Shown here in pieces: positions 16,848 to 23,635 of a stretch of 25,470 bases of DNA. How positions within the stretch are numbered: the first letter of the stretch is position 1; each line of letters begins with the position of its first letter. Origin of the DNA: CAMBDR01 sp046597185 (GTDB lineage: Bacteria > Pseudomonadota > Gammaproteobacteria > Burkholderiales > Burkholderiaceae_D); NCBI GenBank assembly GCA_046597185.1, contig JBKJLF010000232.1:1-25470 (forward strand), given 5' to 3'. Below the pieces are notes generated by a model. The model had not been told where the DNA came from and did no database searches. It saw only the letters and a program-made list of their open reading frames with translations. A program made the translations under genes and the position numbers.

Positions 16848-17048
16848 TCACGCTGGCACATCAGGAACCAATTGCATTTTGAGCAATGTGATGTAATCTT
16901 TCAACTGCAACTTGCGCTTCTTTAAGCGCCGCAATTGTAAAGCGTCCTGACTGGCGTCAAGCGTCAATGCATTAATCACTGCGTCCAAATCACGGTGTTC
17001 TACTTCCAACTCTATGATTCTGTTTTGTATTTCTTGAATATCTGCCAT
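16848..17048 (-). CDS. DUF465 (YdcH-like) small protein
   Basis: 66-residue, wholly helical protein. The C-terminal LRRLKKRKLQLKDYITLLK matches the DUF465/YdcH signature (K..KL.LKD.I), and the first half forms an amphipathic heptad-rich helix (IQNRIIELEVEHRDLDAVI). The family is typically 60-80 residues, forms a helical hairpin and has no settled function. It is the first gene of a probable two-gene operon with the DinG/YoaA helicase. No Shine-Dalgarno is obvious before ATG 17048; its upstream region carries the 10-bp repeat array. Confidence 0.8.
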   Translation of the reverse strand: MADIQEIQNRIIELEVEHRDLDAVINALTLDASQDALQLRRLKKRKLQLKDYITLLKMQLVPDVPA

Positions 17049-17068
17049 ATCGCTATCAATCGCTATTA

Positions 17069-17114
17069 CATCGGTTCACATCAGTTCACATCAGTTCACA
17101 TCAATCCACATCGG
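17069..17114. repeat. 10-bp tandem repeat array (TCAGTTCACA) between dinG operon and PP2C gene
   Basis: Successive units TCGGTTCACA (17071-17080), TCAGTTCACA (17081-17090), TCAGTTCACA (17091-17100), TCAATCCACA (17101-17110) and a partial TCGGATCA repeat with exact 10-bp spacing. The array begins about 20 bp upstream of the DUF465 start, in the likely leader or promoter of the dinG operon. The period equals about one helical turn, so a protein could bind several units on one DNA face; simple slippage is the plain alternative. Confidence 0.8.
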
Positions 17115-17176
17115 ATCAAGTCCAAGGGTTTGGACGGTCATCTTACAACATTTTAGCTGCCGTTCGTCGGGTACGC

Positions 17177-17189
17177 TGTATAGTATACA
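17177..17189. promoter_or_regulatory. Perfect odd palindrome TGTATA-G-TATACA
   Basis: TGTATAGTATACA is a perfect 6-1-6 palindrome in the divergent spacer between the dinG operon and the PP2C gene. With the preceding C it starts like a LexA box (CTGT) but lacks the ACAG at the right spacing (CAAT instead). It may be an operator or overlapping -10 elements for either direction (TATACT on the minus strand). Confidence 0.4.
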
Positions 17190-17248
17190 ATTATCACTTG
17201 CAATTGCGCCGTTTTGACAATAATGTTACAGCGTTGAGGGGTCGTCAA

Positions 17249-17270
17249 TGCAGGCGGTCAATAGCCTGCA
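17249..17270 (+). other. Inverted repeat TGCAGGC...GCCTGCA upstream of PP2C gene
   Basis: Seven-base arms (17249-17255 and 17264-17270) around an 8-nt loop, about 40 bp before ATG 17312. No U-run follows, so it is not a standard terminator. It could be an operator or a 5'-leader hairpin. Confidence 0.45.
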
Positions 17271-17311
17271 GCTAAATATCTGCAAATGTGTCGTTTAATT
17301 TACCTATAATC

Positions 17312-18115
17312 ATGAGCTTATTTAAGATCGAAGCAGGAACTGGCCAACATCTGGGCAGCCGGGACGAGCAACAAGACCGTGTCGCGCTACTCACTGCGCC
17401 CAAATCACCGGGCTATATGATGGCGATATTGGCTGACGGGATGGCTGGCAAAGCGAGCGGCACCATTGCTGCAGAACAAGTCATTTACACTGCCAAACAA
17501 TTGTTTGATAATTTTGAAGCGGTGCGGCATGACTCCGAGAAATTATTGCGCACCCTAATTCATGATGCACACCTGGTCATCAAAATGAATGGTTTTACGG
17601 CCAAGGCCGAAGCACACAGCACGGTGGTGGCGCTGATCCTGTCGCCACACGGTGAAGCCATTTGGGCGCATGTGGGTGATTCACGTTTGTATCGCTTTCA
17701 TGCTGACCAATGTATCGACCGCACCAATGATCAGGCCTATATCGAAAAACTGACCGCTGGCGGCAAGTTACCGCTGGAGGCCGCCAAAAACCATCGTCAT
17801 TCCCATTTATTGATGAATGCGCTGGGGCATAGCATCAACGAACCGTTTGTCACTATCGGCAGAGAAAATCATTTAAAAGTCGGCGATGCGTTTTTACTCT
17901 GTTCCGATGGTTTGTGGCATTACTTCAAAGATACCGAATTGGCGCGCGCGGTGGCCGTGAAAGCGCCGCGTCAGGCCTCCGAGCTATTGATTGAAAAATC
18001 ACAGGAGCGGGCCCAGGGCAAGGGCGATAACTGTACGCTGGCCATTGTCAAGTTAAGCAAACCGCCGAAGGAAGATAAAGGCTATACGGTTGAAAAACTC
18101 AAGCGGGCGGTGTAA
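17312..18115 (+). CDS. PP2C-family protein serine/threonine phosphatase
   Basis: About 267 residues from ATG 17312 (MSLFKIEAG); a GTG at 17288 in the same frame would add eight residues. Neither has a clear ribosome site. PP2C (PPM) metal-dependent phosphatase motifs are all visible: RDEQQDR (Asp22), ILADGMAGKASG (Asp42-Gly43), AIWAHVGDSRLYRF, FLLCSDGLW and GDNCTLAIV, so the two-metal site is complete. It is soluble, with no membrane segment or extra domain. Such enzymes remove phosphate from Ser/Thr residues and usually pair with a Hanks-type kinase or act in a secretion or stress pathway; no kinase is in the window. It has its own upstream region with a hairpin, and it converges with the hydrolase gene 44 bp downstream. 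Confidence 0.88.
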   Translation: MSLFKIEAGTGQHLGSRDEQQDRVALLTAPKSPGYMMAILADGMAGKASGTIAAEQVIYTAKQLFDNFEAVRHDSEKLLRTLIHDAHLVIKMNGFTAKAEAHSTVVALILSPHGEAIWAHVGDSRLYRFHADQCIDRTNDQAYIEKLTAGGKLPLEAAKNHRHSHLLMNALGHSINEPFVTIGRENHLKVGDAFLLCSDGLWHYFKDTELARAVAVKAPRQASELLIEKSQERAQGKGDNCTLAIVKLSKPPKEDKGYTVEKLKRAV

Positions 18116-18159
18116 AAATAAGGCAAGTGCATGCTGAAATGGTTTGCCGCCAGCCGTAG

Positions 18160-19389
18160 TCAAGCGCTTGCTGGTTGACGGTGATTGAAGATCCATTCCA
18201 TGCCATCATGAATAGCAGGCCAGGTACGTGAGTCATCGAAGGCCTTACCATGCTCGATGCCGTGATCAACGACAGCATGATGCGGACACCCCCAAATCTG
18301 ACTGGCAAGCGGAACGGCCCCGTCGCCTTGTTTATTGAACGTATAGGCATTGGCTGGCAGTGCCGTCGGTATGCTGAGCGCGCCTTGTTTGCTTGAGCGC
18401 AGGGTCGGGACATGGCTGAGGTCCACTGGTGCCATGCTTTGTACCGTATCCAAGCCCGTCAAGCCCACCGCAAAGAGCTTATGATTTTTATTCAGTTTGG
18501 TTTGAGTCTTACGCAGTTCCCGGTGCAGGCAGCCCGCAGCCCGGATACTTTTCTGCATGTGGGCGATCAGTTCGGTTTGTCGTTCATACCCCAGCTTCCA
18601 TGAATAACTGACGCCGTACCAATTCTTTACCGCCCGGGCCATATTAAAATGATATTCTATGATGATTTTAATCTCATCCTCAAGGCGACGTGGCGAGTCG
18701 AACGGCAACAAATCGGCGAAGCCGGGCAACACGGGGGCAAGCATGGCAAACTGCCAGCCGCAATCGGCCAGCAGTTTTGCCACTGTTTTATCGCCCCAAT
18801 CATTGGCCACGCCTCTTAACATTCGCATCAATGATTCCGGTGTGCCACAGATTGGCCCGGCCACGGCAACGATTCCCAGAAAATCGGCGTCATTTGCCAG
18901 CGCCCGCGCATTGGCCAGGGCGGGCAACACGCCCATACTGTGCGTCACGTACATGAATTGCTTTGTTTTATTTCTGGCCCAGGCATCGGCGCGGATTTGC
19001 TCGGTGGCGGCAGCGATATCGGCCAAATTATCCAAGGTGGACGCACTCCAGTCATAGTTAAGCACATAGATATGCGGCTTGAAGGTGATGTTTTTGCCAT
19101 TACTGCAGGTTCGCTTCCTGGGGTTTTGCAGCACAAAATTGCTATAAATACGGCTAACGAAATCCATATCGCCCGGCTTCCATTCACCAGGCCGCAGCGC
19201 TTTGGTCAGACTGGTCATGGTACGCATATTGTTGACGAACCAACTGGCTTTTTGCAATGGGTCGGCGGGCAAGACGCTGAGCAGGCGTATTGGTTTGTGA
19301 ACAGGCCAGATATGAGTGCCGTCATCAAACTTGTTCACCAGGGGGCTGCCCAAAATGCCAGGCAATAAAATCACAGCTACATCAGTCAT
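18160..19389 (-). CDS. LCAT-like alpha/beta hydrolase (esterase/lipase/acyltransferase)
   Basis: 409 residues, alpha/beta-hydrolase fold related to the lecithin:cholesterol acyltransferase/PGAP1 group. The N-terminus VILLPGILGSPL is the oxyanion-hole strand and loop, and YVLNYDW is the second family block. The nucleophile elbow is THSMG (Ser151), with Thr in place of the usual first Gly. Asp356 in KQGDGAVPL and His380 in IEHGKAF are candidate triad members. There is no signal peptide, so it is cytosolic or peripheral; a few hydrophobic stretches but no membrane helix. Substrate unknown; lipid or ester hydrolysis is inferred. The start is well supported: GGAGGTG seven bases before ATG 19389. 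It appears monocistronic. Confidence 0.82.
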   Translation of the reverse strand: MTDVAVILLPGILGSPLVNKFDDGTHIWPVHKPIRLLSVLPADPLQKASWFVNNMRTMTSLTKALRPGEWKPGDMDFVSRIYSNFVLQNPRKRTCSNGKNITFKPHIYVLNYDWSASTLDNLADIAAATEQIRADAWARNKTKQFMYVTHSMGVLPALANARALANDADFLGIVAVAGPICGTPESLMRMLRGVANDWGDKTVAKLLADCGWQFAMLAPVLPGFADLLPFDSPRRLEDEIKIIIEYHFNMARAVKNWYGVSYSWKLGYERQTELIAHMQKSIRAAGCLHRELRKTQTKLNKNHKLFAVGLTGLDTVQSMAPVDLSHVPTLRSSKQGALSIPTALPANAYTFNKQGDGAVPLASQIWGCPHHAVVDHGIEHGKAFDDSRTWPAIHDGMEWIFNHRQPASA

Positions 19390-19580
19390 TCGGCACCTCC
19401 GGTAGATTATTCTTTGACAAATTCAATCCAAACGGCAATACGCTGCCATGAAGATGCAATTGCCCGATATGAACTATCTAAAGCACTATACTTATCCTTA
19501 TTATAATTGTCAATTAATTCTTAAATTAATTTCTATTTATGTGTTATTTGCCATTATAAAAACCTGACGGGCCATCATCC

Positions 19581-19590
19581 AAAGCGCTTT
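19581..19590. promoter_or_regulatory. AAAGCGCTTT palindrome, LacI-family-type operator candidate
   Basis: A perfect 10-bp palindrome with the central CG of LacI/GalR-family operators, 20 bp upstream of the -35 of a good sigma-70 promoter that drives a decayed glycosidase-like gene. Sugar-responsive control is an inference from this context. Confidence 0.4.
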
Positions 19591-19609
19591 AAAAAATCCA
19601 TTGCGCCTA

Positions 19610-19638
19610 TTGCCAATAGATGATAACTACTCTACAAT
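19610..19638 (+). promoter_or_regulatory. Sigma-70 promoter of the decayed glycosidase gene
   Basis: TTGCCA (19610-19615), 17-bp spacer, TACAAT (19633-19638), about 38 bp before the ATG. The -35 overlaps a 13-bp palindrome CTATTGCCAATAG (19607-19619). An AAAGGAGA ribosome site precedes ATG 19677, so the expression signals survive although the gene is broken. The wider gap 19390-19606 is AT-rich with no gene seen. Confidence 0.55.
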
Positions 19639-19676
19639 ACCGCGAATATTCATATTAATCATTTTAAAGGAGATTC

Positions 19677-21024
19677 ATGAACACCATTCGTTCTCGCCAG
19701 ATCGGGCTCAATGTACTCGTCGGTATCACCCTTGTCAGCATCAGCGCACTACTTCAAGCGGCCAATGTGCAGTGGGTTGGCAACACGGGCATCACGCCTG
19801 CCAATGGCAGCATTAGCGTTGCCACCCCCGTTTCAATCTATACCGAAACGTGGCCAATTGGCAGCGCGATTAGCAGCCGCGTGGTGTATAGCATCGATAA
19901 TGGTTTGACCGCGTGGTATGGGCGCGCGGCGCATGGGAATTGCTTAAGTATCTTGATGGCACCACCCGCACCAACTTCCACGACAGCGCCTATAACGCCA
20001 TCGTGAATACCATCGAAAACGAACGCCTCGCCCTGTACGATGCGCGCGATGGCTTGTATGCGGGCGAGCAATCCTTCCTCGACTAGCGCGAACAAACCTA
20101 CCCGGCCTGGACCGCGACGCAAATGATTCACATCGGCATGTCGAAAACCTTATCGACCAATGCCAATCACTGGATGATACTCAATGTGGCAGCGCACCGG
20201 TGGTTTGGCCGCAAATTCGCGATACCAAAATCTACCATAACCAATCGATCTGGCCATTCGCCAAGTCTTACTGGATGCGCGCGGCGGCGGCGACCAAAAA
20301 CGAGCAAGTGGTGAACCACAATTTGAAGTCGCTGATGCGCATTAGCGCGCTCAATTTGTCGCAAATGGAAAATGTCGATTTCCAAACCCTGTCCGCCAGA
20401 GCCAGCGCCCCCCAACAACCCGCAAGGCAGCGTCAGCTTAAATGGCGTGAATGTGGTCATCGACAGTTATTTCAGCAGCGCCAATTTGGCCGCCAGCAAC
20501 ACGCTGCGCTTGCAATTGGTGGATGCCAATGCGCTGGCCAATACCATGTTGGTGGTGCCCGATACTGGCGACTACAAACGCTTTTTTGCACCCAAAGAAC
20601 CAACGGGAGTACAGGTGAGCGTCGCGGCAGGTGTGTTGAACGTGAGTTTTAACAGCAATGGCGAAACCGGCACGGTATTTAATATCTACCGCAATGGCAC
20701 GCTGGTGGCACAAAACCTGAGCAGCACCAGTTGGAACGACCTCAACGCCGCCAATTACGCCAGCAAAACCCTGTGCTATAGCGTGGAACAAAAATACACC
20801 GGTAGTTTTCCGGTAGAAAACCTGTCGCATCATTCTGAGCCGGTCTGTTATTGGGTGGCGGGCAGCATCACCCGTTTTAGCACGGTCGCAGGTTTGTTCA
20901 GATCAAGGATTTTTATAATATGTCGTATCTGACCAGCAATGCCAAATACAGCGGCGCGGGCGGTGCGGGTGGGCAGGTCAATAATGCCAATATTTCGGGT
21001 TTGAAGGTGTTGCGGCTGGAGTAA
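19677..21024 (+). pseudogene. Decayed secreted glycosidase-like gene (six-hairpin type), multiple frameshifts
   Basis: Starts as a secreted protein: signal peptide (MNTIRSRQIGLNVLVG...ALLQAA) and a beta-domain (VQWVGNTGITPANGSISV...VVYSIDNGLTAW). Coding then jumps frame four times: frame of 19677 to about 19920; then WELLKYLDGTTRTNFHDSAYN...LYAGEQSFLD with an in-frame TAG at 20084-20086 where a Trp (LDWREQTYP) is expected; then WPQIRDTKIYHNQSIWPFAKSYW (20200 to about 20390); then a fibronectin-III-like tail (GVLNVSFNSNGETGTVFNIYRNG, about 20395-20900); then KDFYNMSYL...LKVLRLE to TAA 21024. LDGTTR and DGLYAGEQSFLD.REQTYP recall secreted (alpha/alpha)6 six-hairpin glycosidases; that family call is from memory. 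The total length is much less than such proteins, so internal deletions are likely. Confidence 0.7.
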
Positions 21025-21040
21025 ATGGCGCACAACCCGT

Positions 21041-21069
21041 TTCGCTCCCCTTACAAATTACGCTAAAAT
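21041..21069 (+). promoter_or_regulatory. Weak sigma-70-like promoter before the Rpn gene
   Basis: TTCGCT (21041-21046), 17 bp, TAAAAT (21064-21069), about 60 bp before ATG 21128. The -10 is good, the -35 poor. Confidence 0.35.
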
Positions 21070-21127
21070 AGCTGTCGGTATCGGGCAAGCCCCATCGCCC
21101 GTCGATCAACCCGGCACAATTTCCACC

Positions 21128-22117
21128 ATGGAACGTGACAACAGTTACAAACGGCTGTTCAGCAACCCCGAAATGGTACGCGACCTGTTCATCGGTTTCG
21201 TCGATGAACCCTGGGTCGCCGACATCAACTTTGACACGCTGGAACATATGCAAGGCCACTACGTCACCGACGATTTGCGCGTCCGCGAAAACGACATCAT
21301 CTGGCGCGTCAACGTCAAAGGGCAAAGCGTGTACGTTTATATTTTGCTGGAATTTCAGTCCGGTGTGGATAAATTCATGGCGGTACGGATGATGGGCTAT
21401 CTGGCCCTGCTGTATCAGGACTTGATCCACCGGGGCAATTTAACCGCCAGCGGCCAACTACCCCCGGTATTTCCTATCGTATTATATAATGGCCAAGCAA
21501 AATGGCGCGCCAAAAGGTCTATAATTGATTTGATTGCCGATATACCCGGCGCATTACGGCCTTGGGCACCGCAATTGCGCTATTTCTTGTTAGAAATCAA
21601 CACAATCGATGAAAGCGCCCAGTTTGCCATCAAGAATTTTGCGGCAGCCTTGATGCGGCTGGAAAAAAGTCCTGACCCACAAGCGATGATTGCGGCCATG
21701 TCGGCCTTGGTCGATTGGCTCAAAGCACCGCAACAAACGCGTTTGCAGCGCGATTTCACGGTGTGGATCAGACGTGTATTGTTGCCCGGCCGCTTGCCGG
21801 GCGTAACATTGCCAGAGTTTGGCACTATTTTGGAGGCAAAAACCATGTTGGCTGAACGTGTGATTGAATGGACCCGGAACTGGAAGGAAGAGGGAATCCA
21901 GCAGGGCAGGCAGGAGGCCAGGCAGGAGGCTCAGGCACAGCTTTTACAGACCAGGCAGGAGGCTCAGACACAGCTTTTACAGACCATGCTGGAAGCCCGC
22001 TTTGGCCCGCTGCCCGATTGGGCTTTGGCCCGTCTGAAAGAAAGCAGCAACGCAGAAGTTGAACACTGGTGTTTGCGTATTTTAAACCAACCAAGTTTGC
22101 AGGAAGTGCTTAACTGA
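21128..22117 (+). CDS. Rpn-family PD-(D/E)xK nuclease (putative transposase-like), DUF4351 tail
   Basis: 329 residues of the recombination-promoting nuclease (Rpn/YhgA-like) family, often labelled 'putative transposase'. The N-terminus MERDNSYKRLFSNPEMVRDLF is typical. The nuclease core shows Asp56 (ENDIIWRV) and the E-x-Q variant of the PD-(D/E)xK motif (LLEFQ: Glu75, Gln77). Central PVFPIVLYNG and the RVLLPGRLPGVTLPEF block are family features. The C-terminal part has WTRNWKEEGIQQGRQEA, a charged/Gln-rich helix containing an 11-residue duplication, and a DUF4351-like end (LEARFGPLPDWALARL). Homologues promote RecA-independent recombination or act in phage defence. It appears intact. No terminal inverted repeats or target duplications were found, so it is not shown here to be part of a mobile element. 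Confidence 0.88.
   Translation: MERDNSYKRLFSNPEMVRDLFIGFVDEPWVADINFDTLEHMQGHYVTDDLRVRENDIIWRVNVKGQSVYVYILLEFQSGVDKFMAVRMMGYLALLYQDLIHRGNLTASGQLPPVFPIVLYNGQAKWRAKRSIIDLIADIPGALRPWAPQLRYFLLEINTIDESAQFAIKNFAAALMRLEKSPDPQAMIAAMSALVDWLKAPQQTRLQRDFTVWIRRVLLPGRLPGVTLPEFGTILEAKTMLAERVIEWTRNWKEEGIQQGRQEARQEAQAQLLQTRQEAQTQLLQTMLEARFGPLPDWALARLKESSNAEVEHWCLRILNQPSLQEVLN
21918..21983 (+). repeat. 33-bp tandem duplication within the Rpn gene
   Basis: Two head-to-tail 33-bp units (21918-21950 and 21951-21983), beginning CCAGGCAGGAGGCTCAG and differing at one base (CAGGCA versus CAGACA). They encode two copies of RQEAQ(A/T)QLLQT. A partial extra GGCAGGCAGGAGG precedes them. The frame is preserved; a recent duplication is likely from the near identity. 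Confidence 0.9.
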
Positions 22118-22382
22118 ACCAGATCTGCCAAACTGCCCCCCCAACAGCCAGCCAAACAAGCAAACCCCGGGTTGAATAAACCTGGCACCTTGGCGCTGGC
22201 CCAAGGCTTGCGCCAGCTCCGCGAAGAAAGCCATCGCAAAACAACTTCTCAAACTCGATAGAATAAAAATATATTATTTTATGATTTAATTTATATATTT
22301 TTCACTTTAAACCGTGGACTATGCTACTATTATTCTTCCTTATCTTGATTTGAATTTCATTTTACTACTGGAGAATACCAAC
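22118..22382. other. Intergenic region with overlapping inverted repeats and AT-rich block
   Basis: Between the Rpn gene and the next secreted-protein gene. Two mutually exclusive small hairpins overlap: CCTTGG/CCAAGG (22188-22193 and 22201-22206) and GCTGGC/GCCAGC (22195-22200 and 22212-22217). Neither has a T-run, so no intrinsic terminator is supported. 22255-22320 is strongly AT-rich and likely holds the promoter of the downstream gene, but no clean -35/-10 pair stood out. Confidence 0.4.
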
Positions 22383-22817
22383 ATGAACCCTGTCAAAGTC
22401 GGAATCCAACTGCTATTGGGTGCGAGCTTACTGATGTCTGTGATCGGTATTGCCGGAAAAAATGCGAACGCCACCGAACTGCTTGAACGTACCGAGCGCA
22501 CCATTGCCTATGTGTCGGGTGGCGTCGGTGACGAGGAAAAGGCGGCGATGGATGCAAGGCGCAAAAATTACAACCTCTGGCTGACCTTCGCCTCCAAAAA
22601 GACCGGGGAATATCAGGCCGATGTCAAACTCACCATCACAGACCAGCGAGCCAACACCCTGTTTGAAGTCCCGGCCCTGGGGCCATTAGTCAACCTGAAA
22701 TTGCCGCCAGGACAATATAAGATTGAAGCCGACTTGCGCGGAAAAACCCAGTCACGACCTGTCCATATCAAAGCCGATGGCGGAACCGAACTCGTTTTCC
22801 GCTGGGTTGGTGAATAA
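22383..22817 (+). CDS. Small secreted beta-sandwich-like protein, unknown function
   Basis: 144 residues from ATG 22383, which has a GGAG ribosome site nine bases upstream; the frame is open back to a GTG at 22314, but that extension has no such support. Signal peptide 1-30 (hydrophobic 8-24, cleavage likely after NANA). The mature domain contains DVKLTITDQRANTLFEVPALGPLVNLKLPPGQYKIEADLRGK: the 'LPPGxYxIxA' pattern is typical of carboxypeptidase-regulatory/PEGA-like beta-sandwiches, in which short extracytoplasmic proteins present a beta-hairpin. No cysteines or catalytic motif were recognised. A periplasmic location is expected; function unknown. Confidence 0.75.
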   Translation: MNPVKVGIQLLLGASLLMSVIGIAGKNANATELLERTERTIAYVSGGVGDEEKAAMDARRKNYNLWLTFASKKTGEYQADVKLTITDQRANTLFEVPALGPLVNLKLPPGQYKIEADLRGKTQSRPVHIKADGGTELVFRWVGE

Positions 22818-22864
22818 AACACGCACGCAGCCAAATCAAACTTGGCATCAATCAAATTCCTGCG

Positions 22865-23608
22865 TCATTTACTGGCGGCGCTGCTGGCACTACTGACACC
22901 GCTGGCATGGCTTGATGCGTCGGATTCCGCCTCGCGTTTGGCTTGCCTTATCTTGGCCGCTTCCTGTTTCTGCTGATAAGCTTCCACTTTGGCGGCACGT
23001 GCTGGTGCTTCTGCCGCTTGCTTGGCGCGCACGCGCTTTAGTTTGGCTTCACGTGCGGCCTGACGCTCGGCATTAGCCGCAATTTTGGCGGCAATTTTGG
23101 CGTCATTTTCCGCCGCCGAGGCAAGCGCCGTTTGTTCGACTTTCAGCCTGTCCGCTTCTTTTTTGGCCTGATTTTTTTCAAACTCTTCTTGCTGTTGCTG
23201 ATGATGCGGCATACTCAGTTTCTCTTGCTGGGCACGTTCGAGCAAACTTTTGTCGCGCTCCCCGGCTTTCGCTTGCCGTTTAAACCGCGCGGCCTCCACT
23301 TCCACCGGACGCAGCGCGGCCAAGGCCATACGCTGTACTTCCTTGGCCTTTTCAACGCAGGGCGACACCAAAAATTTAGGCAAACAAGCGCTTTCTTGCT
23401 GCGCATAACGGGTCTGGATCGCGGCACGCGTTTTTTCTGCTTCGGCCAAAGCCTGATCGGCCTGTTCCACCGATTTAATCGAGCCAGCCGGATAACGTAG
23501 CGCGAACCGATCCAACTCGTCCACGCTCTGTGCCGCAACCAATGCCCCCCCCAAAGCCAAGGCTGCAGCCAACAGGCAAATGCCCCCTCTTGTGATCATT
23601 CTCTTCAT
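22865..23608 (-). CDS. Secreted Ala/Lys/Glu-rich coiled-coil protein
   Basis: 247 residues with a Sec signal peptide (hydrophobic 10-25, cleavage after LVAA at 26). The mature protein has a conserved-looking N-terminal part (SVDELDRFALRYPAG...RYAQQESACLPKFLVSPCVEKAKEVQR) with two cysteines, Cys75 and Cys84, that could form a disulfide. A long Ala/Lys/Glu/Gln-rich helix (about 105-230), probably coiled coil, and a Ser/Ala tail follow. The 'C..KF.V..C...A' block recalls a family of unknown periplasmic proteins in Burkholderiales. It follows zapE by 27 nt on the same strand, with an AGGA element before ATG, so it is the last gene of the lpd-lipoprotein-zapE cluster. It might act in envelope or division functions, by association only. 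Confidence 0.75.
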   Translation of the reverse strand: MKRMITRGGICLLAAALALGGALVAAQSVDELDRFALRYPAGSIKSVEQADQALAEAEKTRAAIQTRYAQQESACLPKFLVSPCVEKAKEVQRMALAALRPVEVEAARFKRQAKAGERDKSLLERAQQEKLSMPHHQQQQEEFEKNQAKKEADRLKVEQTALASAAENDAKIAAKIAANAERQAAREAKLKRVRAKQAAEAPARAAKVEAYQQKQEAAKIRQAKREAESDASSHASGVSSASSAASK

Positions 23609-23635
23609 GGTTCAATCCTGTGCTTTAATCTGCCG

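Noticed and set aside
17069..17114. 10-bp repeats as a CRISPR-like array
   Set aside because: Units are contiguous with no spacers and far too short.
17214..17242. TTGACA at 17214 as a PP2C promoter
   Set aside because: A perfect -35 hexamer, but no acceptable -10 occurs 15-19 bp downstream.
21784..21802. GCCCGGC/GCCGGGC hairpin inside the Rpn gene, possible terminator
   Set aside because: It encodes the conserved PGRLPG block of the family and has no T-run; the symmetry follows from the codons.
21128..22117. Rpn gene as an insertion sequence
   Set aside because: No terminal inverted repeats, target-site duplication or second transposase gene were found; the 'transposase' name is historical.
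22160..22261. Open tail ending in TAG after the Rpn gene (NKPGTLALAQGLRQLREESHR) as a gene remnant
   Set aside because: It reads like coding sequence but is under 35 codons, has no start and no family I recognise; chance cannot be excluded.
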